In this document: one piece after another, positions 55,480 to 64,000 of the stretch
How positions within the stretch are numbered: the stretch's first letter is position 1
How the letters are laid out: every line of letters begins with the position of its first letter
Source of the DNA: Glycomyces xiaoerkulensis
GTDB lineage: Bacteria; Actinomycetota; Actinomycetes; Mycobacteriales; Micromonosporaceae
Direction of reading: 5' to 3'
DNA length: 64,000 nucleotides
Assembly (NCBI RefSeq): GCF_002798405.1
Contig: NZ_PGGV01000029.1
Location: forward strand, 1-64,000
Notes under the pieces: model-generated
Told to the model about the DNA's origin: nothing
The model's database searches: none
Seen by the model: the letters and a program-made list of their open reading frames with translations, nothing else
Program-made: the position numbers and the translations under genes

Positions 55480-55983
55480 TCAGCCGACCGTGAGCGAATG
55501 GACCGACCACAGTTCGCCGTCGCAGTCGGCGTCCGGTTCCTGTGCCCAGTCGCGGTCGGGGCGGGTCTCGGCCTCGCCTTCGTACTCGAGCGAGGACCCG
55601 CCGACGGTGAGCGTATCGCCGTCTGCGAGCCGGACCTCGCCGTCAGAGCCGGTGAAGACGATCCGGCCGTCGTCCCATCGGACCTCGCTGGCGCGCCAAA
55701 CGAGGACGAGTCGCCGATCGTCATCGGCCTTGAGCCGGACGCATCGGTCGGTGATATCGAGTTCCCCGGTGCCGCCGAGGGCGTCATGGCCGCCCTCGGG
55801 CGCGGTATCGGAATCGTCGATCACCGCGAGCGGGCCGTAATCGGTGCTTGAGGAATCGGACTGGCCGCAGCCTGCGAACGGGATCGACATCGCCAGCGCG
55901 GCCACCAGGACCCCTGCGCGCCTACGCGGTCCGGGCTTGTGCACCGGGTGCGTCGCCAAAGTAGACCACCTTCGAAACGACAT
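55480..55983 (-). CDS. putative lipoprotein, hypothetical
   Basis: 167 residues. The signal has RRRAGVLVAALAMSIPFAGC, with the lipobox Cys near residue 39. The exported domain has paired beta-strand-like segments (RLVLVWRASEVRWDDG, IVFTGSDGEVRLADGDTLTVGG) and two further Cys (ITDRC, DADC). No family recognised. Start uncertain: ATG 55983 gives a long n-region, and later starts are possible. Confidence 0.65.
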   Translation of the reverse strand: MSFRRWSTLATHPVHKPGPRRRAGVLVAALAMSIPFAGCGQSDSSSTDYGPLAVIDDSDTAPEGGHDALGGTGELDITDRCVRLKADDDRRLVLVWRASEVRWDDGRIVFTGSDGEVRLADGDTLTVGGSSLEYEGEAETRPDRDWAQEPDADCDGELWSVHSLTVG

Positions 55984-56158
55984 CTCTCATCTGTCCAGGA
56001 CGCCATCCTACGTGCGACCAAGTCGCGGAAGCACCGGTTCGACCGGAGCGTGCCGTCGGTTCGAGGTCTGCTGTCCCGCATCGTTTGCGGGAACCGAATA
56101 CTCTCGTATCGAGCGCGGCCGCCGGCGGGCCGACGCCGAAATGGAGTGAGGAGTGCGG

Positions 56159-56563
56159 ATGGACGACCGGATACTCGATCCGGATGGCGCCCAAGATCGA
56201 CTCGCCGCCTGGAAGGACCGGATCGACCAGCTCGCGGCCGATACCAAGGCGATGAGCGATCAACTGGAGGAGCTGCGTCTGACCGTCGCCGACTCCAACC
56301 GGATCTGCGAGGTCACCCTCGACCACTCCGGGAACATCGTGGATCTCCAGTTGAGCTCGCGGATGAACCGGGCCCGGCCCGAGGACGTGGCGAGAACGAT
56401 CATGGAGACCGTCCAAGAGGCCAAGCACCGCCTGGCCGACCGGTCCCGGGAGATCATCGAGACCACGCTCGGCGCCGACTCGGCCGCGGGCCGGGCGATC
56501 GCCGGGCGCGTCCGCAACCAGCTCGATCCCGATGACGACTCCGACCAGAACGGGCGGGGGTGA
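56159..56563 (+). CDS. YbaB/EbfC family DNA-binding protein
   Basis: 134 residues. The coiled-coil start AAWKDRIDQLAADTKAMSDQ is followed by EVTLDHSGNIVDLQLSSRMN, the YbaB pattern of the actinobacterial group, then a helical tail. This group commonly sits beside ESX-type substrates rather than recR. ATG 56159 has GAGTGAGGAG upstream. The next gene starts 6 nt later. Confidence 0.85.
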   Translation: MDDRILDPDGAQDRLAAWKDRIDQLAADTKAMSDQLEELRLTVADSNRICEVTLDHSGNIVDLQLSSRMNRARPEDVARTIMETVQEAKHRLADRSREIIETTLGADSAAGRAIAGRVRNQLDPDDDSDQNGRG

Positions 56564-56569
56564 GCCGTC

Positions 56570-56890
56570 ATGGGCGACGGAGTCGGCGTCGAGCCCGAAG
56601 AACTGCGCGGACACGCCTCCAACCTGGAGTCCCTGAAGGCGCGTTTCAAGGCGGCCAGTTGCCACATCCAGCAGGAAGACGAGGCGTACGGACTGCTGTG
56701 CAGTTGGATGCCGTCCGTCCTCGAAGCCAGGCACACCCGCCAGGACGAACTCATCGCGTTCGCCGAGGACAATCTCGACCGCGCCGCCCGGGCGGTGCGG
56801 CAGACGGCCGACGACAACAGCCGTTCGTTCGCCGAGCAAAAGAACGAACTCGGGAATTTGGGCCGGTCGACATGCCGGATGAGTCGCTGA
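56570..56890 (+). CDS. EspC-like (DUF2580-type) ESX-associated protein
   Basis: 106 residues. VEPEELRGHASNLESLKARFKAA is the opening helix of EspC/DUF2580 proteins (cited by its ends), with the second helix ARHTRQDELIAFAEDNLDRAARAVRQTADDN. It is small and helical like ESX substrates, without a signal peptide. The C-terminus GNLGRSTCRMSR is atypical and overlaps a possible further frame starting at ATG 56872 (MPDESLIAELASVPSARLRR). That frame may be the broken start of a larger third gene. Confidence 0.72.
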   Translation: MGDGVGVEPEELRGHASNLESLKARFKAASCHIQQEDEAYGLLCSWMPSVLEARHTRQDELIAFAEDNLDRAARAVRQTADDNSRSFAEQKNELGNLGRSTCRMSR

Positions 56891-56970
56891 TCGCCGAACT
56901 GGCAAGCGTGCCGTCGGCTCGGCTGAGGCGGCTCCTGGCAGGCCGGTCTGCCTCCGCCGGCATGTCCGGG

Positions 56971-57927
56971 TCAAGAGACTTCGACGATGACCTTTCCCAG
57001 GTTGTCGCCTGCGGCCAGCCGTTCGAAGATCGCGGGGGCCTCCTCCAGGGGATCGATCCGGTCCACCGCGGGGGCCACGGCCCCGTCGGTCACCAGGGCG
57101 GTGACCGCCTCGAGGTCGGTGCGCGATTGCGGCACCGCCAGCACCCTGACCCGCTTCCCGTCGGATCGGCCGATCGTCCATCCGGCGAGCACGGTCGCGA
57201 GCAGTACCCGTGTGTACCCGCCCACCATCAGATACGTGCCGCCGGCGCGGAGTGCCTTGTGCACGCGGTACGGCGAGCGGTGCGCGACGAGGTCGACGAT
57301 GCGGTCGTAGCGGCCGCGCTGATCGGCCCAGTCCTGCTCGGCGAAGTCGATCGTCTCGTCGGCGCCCAGGCGCAGCAGGTGGTTCCGCTTGTCGGCGCGG
57401 TCCACGGCGGTCACGGCCGCGCCGAGGTGCTTGGCCAGCCCGATCACGAACGCGCCACCCGATCCTCCCGCGCCGTTGACCAGCAATCGGTCACCGGACC
57501 GGAGCCCCCGCGTGGCGCGGTGCGCGATGCAGCCCGCCTGCGGGATCGCCGCCGCATCCGAGAAGGACAGACCCGGCGGCTTGCGGGCCAGCAGGCGCGG
57601 CGAGGCCGCCACGAACTCGGCGAGCGCGCCACGGTATCCGGGCAGTTCACCGAACACCTCGTCGCCCGCCGCGTACTCGGTCACCGAATTCCCCACCGCC
57701 GCCACGATCCCCGCGATATCGGATCCGGGCACCGGATTGCGCGGGCGCCGCAGTCCGGCCACGCGCGCGTAGTAGGGCCTGCCTGCGAGGTTCTCGCGGT
57801 CCGATCCGTTCAGCGAGGCGGCCTTGACTTGGACCAGGATCTCATCGTCCGCCGGTTCCGGTTTCGGGAGATCAGCGACGGCGATGACGTCGGGTGGTCC
57901 GTAGCGGTCCTGGATGACGGCTCTCAT
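56971..57927 (-). CDS. NAD(P)-dependent zinc-free alcohol dehydrogenase (quinone oxidoreductase-like)
   Basis: 318 residues of the MDR superfamily. RPRNPVPGSDIAGIVAAVG, DEVFGELPGYRGALAEFVA and LLVNGAGGSGGAFVIGLAKHLGA (NADP-binding Gly motif, cited by ends) are typical. The zinc ligands of alcohol dehydrogenase are absent. ATG 57927 has AGGAG upstream. The 256-nt gap before the next gene has no other feature. Confidence 0.9.
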   Translation of the reverse strand: MRAVIQDRYGPPDVIAVADLPKPEPADDEILVQVKAASLNGSDRENLAGRPYYARVAGLRRPRNPVPGSDIAGIVAAVGNSVTEYAAGDEVFGELPGYRGALAEFVAASPRLLARKPPGLSFSDAAAIPQAGCIAHRATRGLRSGDRLLVNGAGGSGGAFVIGLAKHLGAAVTAVDRADKRNHLLRLGADETIDFAEQDWADQRGRYDRIVDLVAHRSPYRVHKALRAGGTYLMVGGYTRVLLATVLAGWTIGRSDGKRVRVLAVPQSRTDLEAVTALVTDGAVAPAVDRIDPLEEAPAIFERLAAGDNLGKVIVEVS

Positions 57928-58183
57928 GAGGGGACTCCTGGTTTGCAGCGGCGGGGAACCCATCATAGACGGCGACATCCGAGCGCGCGGCTTTCGCCGG
58001 GACGGGTGGGCCGAATCGGGGGACAACTATTGAAAGCCGTGATCACTCAATACAACCGATACTGGCAAGAGAGGTGTGTTTTGCCTGGGTCGACTGCGTC
58101 GGCTCTTCGACCGAGCGTGAATGAAAGTTCTTGAACCCTGCTATCCTCGGTCTCATCCCCGGTGATCGTCCAAGGAGGCCGTC

Positions 58184-58630
58184 GTGACGCTCATCCGCAA
58201 TTCGGTCGTCCTCCCGTGCGACCCCGAAGAAGCCTTCGACTATCTCTCGGATCTTCGCTCTGAACTGGAGTGGAACCCCGACTGCACCTCGATGGAGAAG
58301 GTCACCGGCGGGCCGGTCGATCAGGGAACCAAGTTCCGGGCGCGGTGGAAGGGCAGCCCCGAAACCGAGGTCACGATCACCGACTACCGACGCCCCACGA
58401 CCTGGACTGCCCATGCCGAAGGATCGTTGGAGATCAACTTCACCGCGAGACTCGAGCCGTCGTCCGGGAGCACTGAACTCAACGTCGACTTCGATGTTCG
58501 ACCGCACGGGTTCTTCCGCCTGGTATTCCCTGCAATCCAACTGATGCTGCGGCGGCAGGAGAAGGCCAACATGAGGCGACTGCGGGAAACGTTCGAGAGA
58601 CGAGCCGGGGCGAATCCGGACGGCGGCTGA
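58184..58630 (+). CDS. SRPBCC family protein
   Basis: 148 residues. VVLPCDPEEAFDYLSDLRSELEWNPDC is the usual start of polyketide cyclase/START-like proteins (given by ends), and the final long helix is RRQEKANMRRLRETFERR. It has a ligand-binding cavity fold; ligand unknown. GTG 58184 has AAGGAGG upstream. Confidence 0.88.
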   Translation: MTLIRNSVVLPCDPEEAFDYLSDLRSELEWNPDCTSMEKVTGGPVDQGTKFRARWKGSPETEVTITDYRRPTTWTAHAEGSLEINFTARLEPSSGSTELNVDFDVRPHGFFRLVFPAIQLMLRRQEKANMRRLRETFERRAGANPDGG

Positions 58631-58706
58631 ACCGCCTTCTCGGCCCGAGATCGGCGCCGCTTTCGGTATTGCCGGCGGCCGTCCGGCCCGAACGGCCCGC
58701 GGGGCC

Positions 58707-59906
58707 TCACGTCTCGAGCTCTTGCAGCATCGCCTCCGCTTCGGCGGCCAGATCACGGTTCGGGTATTCGTCCACCAACATCTGCAGCAGATCGATCGCC
58801 CGCTCCCATTGCGATTCCGAGCGTTCCGGATCGCTCTCGGCGTTGAACTCGGATGACTCGACCAACAGACCGGCGCAGGCGAACGCCGCATCGGGACGGA
58901 TCCCTTCGAGCTGCTCCAGCATCGGTGCCACCAGCGGGCCGGACTCCGACACCTCGGCGGGCAGGTCCGAGTCAGGGCCGGTCAGGCTCTCCACCTGCGC
59001 GAACACCAGGCAGGCCGTGCGGTTCCCGGAAATGTCCTCCCGCCATTGATCGGCCACGTCCTCCAGGCCGGTCAGGGCCCGCTCGGCCAGCGGATCATCG
59101 GGCTCGGCGGCCACCAGCGCCTGGACGTCGGCGAGGGCCTGGTCGAACCGCTGCACCGGATCGGCGTAATCGACCAGCGTCGCCAGCACCAGGTCGACCT
59201 GGAGCGACAGGATCCGCTGCTCGGCCTCCGCATGCAGCAGTGCGTCGTGCCGCTGCAGGTAATGGGTCTCCAGACTGCGGATCGCCGCATCGATCCTCAC
59301 CTTCTCGGACCCGCTGTAGAACTCGTCGTCCTCGATCACGGCATCGAGGTAGTAGCCGCATGTCATGGCCTGACTGCGGATGGCGTCGTACCGGTCGGTG
59401 GCCAGCGCGTGGTGGCCCCAGTGCAGGTGCTCGGCCTCGGCCACCGCGGCCGCGCAGTCGCCTCGCGCGTGGGCATCCGTCTGGGCGTCGTAGCGCCGCT
59501 CGGCGTCGAGGACGATCCAGCCGTACGCGCCCGCATAGGCCGCCAGCACCGCGACGAACGCGGGCAGCCAGAACCGGCCGCGCCCCGGTAGGGGACCGGG
59601 GGACTTGGAGTAGCGGTGGTAGGCGGTTTCGAAGTCGGCGGCTCGCCAGGCCGCGATGGCCGTTGTCAGTGCCACCAGTCCGACCGCGACGAACCAGAAC
59701 GGCGGCGGTGGGGGTTCGGACCGGCGGATGATGAGTGCCAGTACGCCGGTGACGAACAGGGTGGTTCCGAACTGGGGCCAGCGCCGCAGGTAGGCGAATC
59801 CGAGTCCGAGGGCGGTGGCGTTGCCGAGCGCGGCGGTCGCGGCGTGTCGGTGGAGGGCCCACCATCCCGGGTTGTCGGGGGCCGGTTCGGTCTCGTCGGA
59901 CGTCAT
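58707..59906 (-). CDS. hypothetical membrane protein, tandem paralogue A
   Basis: 399 residues, no family recognised. Four membrane segments lie in residues 1-135 (GNATALGLGFAYL, TTLFVTGVLALIIRR, FWFVAVGLVALTTAIAAW, LPAFVAVLAAYAGAYGWIVL). The rest is a soluble, acidic helical domain whose end (LLQMLVDEYPNRDLAAEAEAML) reads like a TPR repeat. The paralogue at 60413-61603 matches along its whole length. An Imm51-like gene lies between them. Confidence 0.8.
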   Translation of the reverse strand: MTSDETEPAPDNPGWWALHRHAATAALGNATALGLGFAYLRRWPQFGTTLFVTGVLALIIRRSEPPPPPFWFVAVGLVALTTAIAAWRAADFETAYHRYSKSPGPLPGRGRFWLPAFVAVLAAYAGAYGWIVLDAERRYDAQTDAHARGDCAAAVAEAEHLHWGHHALATDRYDAIRSQAMTCGYYLDAVIEDDEFYSGSEKVRIDAAIRSLETHYLQRHDALLHAEAEQRILSLQVDLVLATLVDYADPVQRFDQALADVQALVAAEPDDPLAERALTGLEDVADQWREDISGNRTACLVFAQVESLTGPDSDLPAEVSESGPLVAPMLEQLEGIRPDAAFACAGLLVESSEFNAESDPERSESQWERAIDLLQMLVDEYPNRDLAAEAEAMLQELET

Positions 59907-59987
59907 AGGGGGCTCACTCCAAGGGGGCGCGGCATCCTCCCAGTGTGCACCACGACGTCGAGGCGATCTTGGATGATCGTTCCCCGT

Positions 59988-60326
59988 TCAGTCGTCGAAT
60001 TCGAAGCCGTCGGCCTCGGCCGTGGCGATGAGCCGACGCACGCGGTCGCCGTCCTCGATCACGGTGCGCATCATCGTGGCCAGTGTTTCGAGGGCCGTCC
60101 GGTCCGTGCCGTGGGCGCAGAACATGCCGCCCTCGGAGTCGTAGGAGAACCGGCTGCCGAGCGCAGGGTCCTCGGCGCTGACCAGGAGTTGCGCGACTCC
60201 CTCCCAGAAGTACCCGTTCGGTTCGTGGCCGAGCCGTTCGATCAGTTCGTCCACCGGCGTGGTGCCGGCGTCCAGCAGCAGTGAGAAGCTCCCGGGGGTG
60301 GTCTCGACCAGCTTCATCAGGCTCAT
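59988..60326 (-). CDS. Imm51-like immunity protein
   Basis: 112 residues. The pattern GHEPNGYFWEGVAQLLV, then FSYDSEGGMFCAHGTDRTAL and ALETLATMM, resembles Imm51 proteins, which protect against contact-dependent or polymorphic toxins. ATG 60326 or 60317. No toxin gene is seen in the window. Its place inside a tandem duplication is notable. Confidence 0.75.
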   Translation of the reverse strand: MSLMKLVETTPGSFSLLLDAGTTPVDELIERLGHEPNGYFWEGVAQLLVSAEDPALGSRFSYDSEGGMFCAHGTDRTALETLATMMRTVIEDGDRVRRLIATAEADGFEFDD

Positions 60327-60412
60327 CCGAGAAAGCTAGCACCCGGCTGCGACACGGGCGGCGGCCAAGCGGATCGACCGGCGGTCGCCCGCACCGAACC
60401 GCTCGTCCGGTC

Positions 60413-61603
60413 TCACGTCTCGAGCTCTTGCAGCATCGCCTCCGCTTCGGCGGCCAGGTCACGGTCCGGATACTCGTCCACCAGCATCTGCAGCAGTTCG
60501 GTCGCCCGTTCCCAGTAGGCTTCCGAATTGTCGGGGACGTCATCGGCGGTGGATTCGGCCTGCTCGACCAGCATTTCGGCGCAGACGAAGGCGGCGTCCG
60601 GACGGATCTGGTCGATGCGCTCCAGTATCGGAGCCACCAGCGGCCCGGATTCCGACGCCTCGGCGGGTATCGGCGAGTCGGGTCCGGTCAAGGTTTCCAG
60701 GTCGGTGGTTATCAGACAGGCCGAATCGTCTTCGAATACTTCTTCCCGCCACCACCTCGACACGTGCTCCAGGCCGGTCACAACCCGCACTGCCTGCGGA
60801 GCTTCGGGATCGTTGGCGATCATCGCCTGGACGTCGACGACGGCGTTGCCGAACCGATCCCCGGGAACCTCATGCCCGGCAAGCGAGGCCAGCACCAGGT
60901 CGACCTGCTGCGCCAGTCGCCGCTGTTCGGCCTCGTTCTGCAGCAGCGCATCGGGCCGCTCCAGGTAGGCGTTGAGGCGTGCGATCTTCCCCTCGATCAC
61001 CAGGGGGTCGGTCCGGTGGGACTGGTCCTCGTACATCGAATCGAGGTAGATCTCGCACGTCCGGGCCTGGCTGCGGATGGCGTCGTGCCGGTCGGTGGCC
61101 AGGGAGTGGTGGCCCCAGTGCAGGTGGTCGGCCTCGGCCACGGCCGTCTCGCAGTCGCCTTTCGCGTGGGCGTCGGTCTGGGCGTTGTAGTGTCGTTCGG
61201 CGTCGAGGTTGATCCAGCCGTAGGCGCCTGCGTAGGCGGCCAGCACGGCGGCGAACGCGGGGATCCAGAACCGGCCGCGTCCCGGCAGCGGTCCGGGGGA
61301 CGGGGAAGTGCGGTGGCGGAGGGTCTCGAAGTCGGCCGCTCGCCATGCCGCGATGGCCGTCGTCAGTGCCACCAGTCCGACCGCGACGAACCAGAACGGT
61401 GCCGGCGGGGGCTCCGATCGGCGGATGATGAGGGCCAGCACGGCGGTGACGAACAGGGTGGTTCCGAACTGGGGCCAGCGCCGCAGGTAGACGAATCCGA
61501 GCCCGAGGGCGGTGGCGTTGCCGAGCGCGGCGGTCGCGGCGTGCCGGTGGAGGGCCCACCATCCGGGGCTGTCGGGGGCGGGTCCGGTCTCGTCGGACGT
61601 CAT
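60413..61603 (-). CDS. hypothetical membrane protein, tandem paralogue B
   Basis: 396 residues. The first 180 are nearly identical to paralogue A (MTSDETGPAPDSPGWWALHR; membrane segments in the same places), and the end LLQMLVDEYPDRDLAAEAEA is shared. The middle (about residues 190-340) is much more divergent. The upstream sequence (ACTCCAAGGGG and the CCTCCCAGTGTG block) is also duplicated, so the duplication included the promoter. Confidence 0.8.
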   Translation of the reverse strand: MTSDETGPAPDSPGWWALHRHAATAALGNATALGLGFVYLRRWPQFGTTLFVTAVLALIIRRSEPPPAPFWFVAVGLVALTTAIAAWRAADFETLRHRTSPSPGPLPGRGRFWIPAFAAVLAAYAGAYGWINLDAERHYNAQTDAHAKGDCETAVAEADHLHWGHHSLATDRHDAIRSQARTCEIYLDSMYEDQSHRTDPLVIEGKIARLNAYLERPDALLQNEAEQRRLAQQVDLVLASLAGHEVPGDRFGNAVVDVQAMIANDPEAPQAVRVVTGLEHVSRWWREEVFEDDSACLITTDLETLTGPDSPIPAEASESGPLVAPILERIDQIRPDAAFVCAEMLVEQAESTADDVPDNSEAYWERATELLQMLVDEYPDRDLAAEAEAMLQELET

Positions 61604-61735
61604 GGGTCTCACTCCAAGGGGCGCGGCGTCCTCCCAGTGTGCCGTATGGTGCCGATCCAGCTCCATACCGCAGCGGACACTCCGGAGGCCGATCTGGATG
61701 AGGCCGTCCCGCCCCTCCGGACGTAGGCTGGGGGT

Positions 61736-62968
61736 GTGAGTGAGCATGCGGGTACTTCCGGTGATCGGGTTCGGAGGGATGCGCGCTGGGACGCGCACCG
61801 CCGCCGGGCCGGCATGGTCCAGGACCTGCGCGAGCGCGGGGCGATCGGCGCCGCGGCGGTCGAGCGTGCCATGTCGACCGTGCCGCGTCACCGGTTCATT
61901 CCAGAGGTGACGGTTCGGACCGCCTATCAGGACGTAGTCGTGGTCACCAAGCGCGACAGCGCGGGCGAGGCGGTCAGTTCGGCCTCCCAGCCGGCGGTGG
62001 TGGCCCAGATGCTCGGGCAGCTCGACGTCCGGCCCGGCCAGCGGGTGCTCGAGATCGGGGCCGGCACCGGGTACAACGCGGCGCTGCTGGCCGAGCTGGT
62101 GGGCCCGGAGGGATCGGTCACGACCGTCGACCTCGACGCCGACACCGTCAATCGGGCCCGCGAGTCGCTGGACGCCGCCGGGTACCGGCGGGTCCGGGTC
62201 GTCCAGGGCGACGGTGAGCGCGGCTTCGCCGACGGCGCCCCCTACGACCGGATCATCGTGACCGTCGGGACCTGGGACCTGCCGCCGGCCTGGTGGGACC
62301 AGCTCGCCGAGGGCGGGATCCTGGTCGTGCCCTTGGAGATCCGCAGTTCGGAGCACTCGATCGCCTTCGAGTACGTCGGCGGGGTCCTGCGCAGCCGGTC
62401 GATCATCTGCTGCGGGTTCATGCCGATGCGCGGGATCGGCGCGCACGGGACCCAGACGGTCGAACTGTCGGCGGGCCGGATACTGACCTTCCACGCCGAC
62501 AAGGAGGTGGACGCGGCCGGGGCCCAAGGGGTCCTGGACGAGCGCGGGACGTCGGTGTGGACGGAGGTCGCGGTCCGGCTTGGTGAGGACATGGCCCAGC
62601 TCGCGCTCTGGTTGGCGTGCGCGTTCCCCGGCTGCGGGCGGATGAGCGCGCCGTTCGGGGACCACGGGCAGTTCAGGCTGCTGCTGCGCTGGGCCAATCC
62701 GGCGGTGGTCGACGGGCGCGATTTCGCGTACGTGGCGTGTCGGCGCAGCGGCGATGGGAGCGATGCCGAGGTCGGGGTGCGCGGGCACGGACCGAACGCC
62801 TCGGCGCTCGCGCGGAAGCTCGCCGAGCAGGTCCGGGCCTGGGACCGGCTGTGCCGCGAGGACGTGCGGCTGCGGATCGACGCCTACCGCAGCGAAGTCG
62901 GGCCTACCGTGGACGGCCGTTTCGTGGTGCCCAAGCTCCACAGCCGGCTCGCCATCCAGGCCGTCTAG
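61736..62968 (+). CDS. PIMT-like methyltransferase of the FxLD-system type
   Basis: 410 residues. An N-terminal cap (VERAMSTVPRHRFIPE) precedes VAQMLGQLDVRPGQRVLEIGAGTGYNAALLA, cited by ends, with motif I LEIGAGTGYN as in protein-L-isoaspartate methyltransferases. The long C-terminal domain ends in RGHGPNASALARKLAEQV and AWDRLCREDVRLRI, as in methyltransferases that modify peptide natural products (FxLD systems). No precursor peptide with the FxLD motif is seen nearby. GTG 61736 is the start. Confidence 0.8.
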   Translation: MSEHAGTSGDRVRRDARWDAHRRRAGMVQDLRERGAIGAAAVERAMSTVPRHRFIPEVTVRTAYQDVVVVTKRDSAGEAVSSASQPAVVAQMLGQLDVRPGQRVLEIGAGTGYNAALLAELVGPEGSVTTVDLDADTVNRARESLDAAGYRRVRVVQGDGERGFADGAPYDRIIVTVGTWDLPPAWWDQLAEGGILVVPLEIRSSEHSIAFEYVGGVLRSRSIICCGFMPMRGIGAHGTQTVELSAGRILTFHADKEVDAAGAQGVLDERGTSVWTEVAVRLGEDMAQLALWLACAFPGCGRMSAPFGDHGQFRLLLRWANPAVVDGRDFAYVACRRSGDGSDAEVGVRGHGPNASALARKLAEQVRAWDRLCREDVRLRIDAYRSEVGPTVDGRFVVPKLHSRLAIQAV

Positions 62969-63077
62969 GGTCCTACGACCCCGGGAGGAGGCGCGGTCGC
63001 GCCTCGGGGCGGACGCGGCCGTCGCACCGCCCGGGTAGCGTCGGAGCCGACCGCCGACACCCAGCGGAGGAAACCTG

Positions 63078-64000
63078 ATGTCCGACACCACCACGGCTGA
63101 GGCCGGGGCCGATCCGACGGCCTCGGAACCACCCGACAAGGCGCCCATATCGCGGCTGTGGGCCTACGCCAAAGACCACGTGCGACTGCTGCTGATCGGA
63201 GGCGCCCTCTCGTTCGGCGGCGGCATCGCCGGACTGGTCCAACCCCTGATCGCGATGGAGGTCATCGACGCCCTCTCCGCCGACGACTCCCTGCGCGACC
63301 CGCTCCTGCTGCTCGCGGCCGTGGTCGTGGTCGGCGGGACCCTGAGCGCGCTGGGCCCCTACCTGATGCAGATCGCCGGGCAGGACGTCGTCCTGGGCGT
63401 CCGGCGGAGCCTGGTGGGCCGGCTGGTGCGACTCGAGGTCGCCGAGGTCGACCGGCTCCGGCCCGGAGACCTGGTCTCCCGTTTGACCTCGGACACCAAC
63501 CTGCTGCGCACCGTGGCCAGCACCACGGTGATCGGCGGGGTCACCGACGCGTTCATGATCCTCGGCGGTATCGCGCTCATGGCCTGGCTGGACCCGGTCC
63601 TGTTCGGCACCACGATGGCGATGGTCGTGATGGTCACCGTCACGATGATGTTCATCCTGCCGCGCATCCAGAACGCCACGCGCGATTCGCAGAAGGCCCT
63701 GGGCGACATGGGATCGCTGCTGGAGCGGATCTTCAGCGCCTTCCGCACCGTGAAGGCCTCCAGCGCCGAGGACCACGAGATCGGCAAGCTCGACCAGGCG
63801 GCGAAGACCGCCCGGGACCGGGGCGTCACCGCCTCGCTGTGGGAAGGGCTCGCGGGCGTCGCGGCGTGGATGCCGATCAACATCGCATTCCTGATGGTGC
63901 TCGGCGTCGGCGGCGCCCGGGTCGCCTCCGGCGCGATGGACGTCGGCACGCTGATCGGCTTCCTGCTGCTCCTGTTCTACCTGATGGGACCGGTCAACGG
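63078..64000 (+). CDS. ABC exporter, N-terminal part (runs off the window)
   Basis: 307 residues present with no stop. After a short Pro/Glu-rich leader, the type I exporter membrane domain starts at ISRLWAYAKDHVRLLLIGGA; five helices can be seen, with the coupling-helix region DRLRPGDLVSRLTSDTNLLR and FSAFRTVKASSAEDHE. The nucleotide-binding domain lies past the end. ATG 63078 has GGAGGAAA upstream. Half-transporters of this type work as homodimers or heterodimers and export drugs, lipids or peptides. Confidence 0.92.
   Translation, partial: MSDTTTAEAGADPTASEPPDKAPISRLWAYAKDHVRLLLIGGALSFGGGIAGLVQPLIAMEVIDALSADDSLRDPLLLLAAVVVVGGTLSALGPYLMQIAGQDVVLGVRRSLVGRLVRLEVAEVDRLRPGDLVSRLTSDTNLLRTVASTTVIGGVTDAFMILGGIALMAWLDPVLFGTTMAMVVMVTVTMMFILPRIQNATRDSQKALGDMGSLLERIFSAFRTVKASSAEDHEIGKLDQAAKTARDRGVTASLWEGLAGVAAWMPINIAFLMVLGVGGARVASGAMDVGTLIGFLLLLFYLMGPVN

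Noticed and set aside
61646-61726. 26-residue frame before the FxLD-type methyltransferase
   Set aside because: No FxLD motif and no clear ribosome site; it does not look like a precursor peptide.

Overview
The window is a piece of a high-GC actinomycete chromosome. Support comes from the actinobacterial rRNA operon layout, many GTG starts, an hrcA-dnaJ pair under a CIRCE element, a Scr1-type regulator with a DUF397 partner, an EspC-like type VII secretion protein and a guanidine-III riboswitch. The set would fit a Glycomycetales- or Micromonosporales-like genus, but the genus cannot be fixed by reading alone.

Layout. (1) 1-3650: end of a 16S-23S spacer, 23S rRNA, 5S rRNA and a strong terminator. 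(2) 3760-26706: a conserved housekeeping block: nadD, rsfS, a histidine phosphatase, DegV, comEA-comEC, holA, rpsT, lepA, an enoyl-CoA hydratase, hemW, a CapA-like protein, hrcA-dnaJ-rsmE-HIT-phoH-ybeY-CNNM-cytidine-deaminase-like-era. These serve NAD synthesis, ribosome maturation, DNA uptake, heat-shock control and rRNA processing. (3) 26858-37298: a genomic island in an initiator-type tRNA-Met gene. It is bounded by 48-bp direct repeats of the 3' half of the tRNA and is visibly AT-richer than its surroundings. (4) 37300-64000: an accessory chromosomal arm with PhoX, transporters, TetR/HxlR/MarR/XRE regulators beside small enzymes, a riboswitch-controlled SMR efflux pair, a tandem membrane-protein duplication around an Imm51-like immunity gene, an orphan PIMT-like methyltransferase and the start of an ABC exporter.

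The most interesting part is the island. Its cargo looks like anti-phage defence: a PIN-domain (DUF4935-like) protein; a divergent 762-aa protein joining an Mrr-like nuclease to an nSTAND3-type NTPase; an AbiV-like protein translationally coupled to a small membrane-anchored protein of unknown function; and a protein with the HEPN/Toprim-associated N-terminal domain plus a Toprim nuclease core. Its mobility genes are wrecked. A broken IS3-family copy sits between the C-terminal end of a MobF-like relaxase and the N-terminal end of a tyrosine integrase, as if an IS-mediated deletion removed everything between them and fixed the cargo in place. An IS5-family element lies exactly after the stop codon of the nSTAND gene.

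All calls come from reading sequence and motifs. No database search, alignment or folding program was run.
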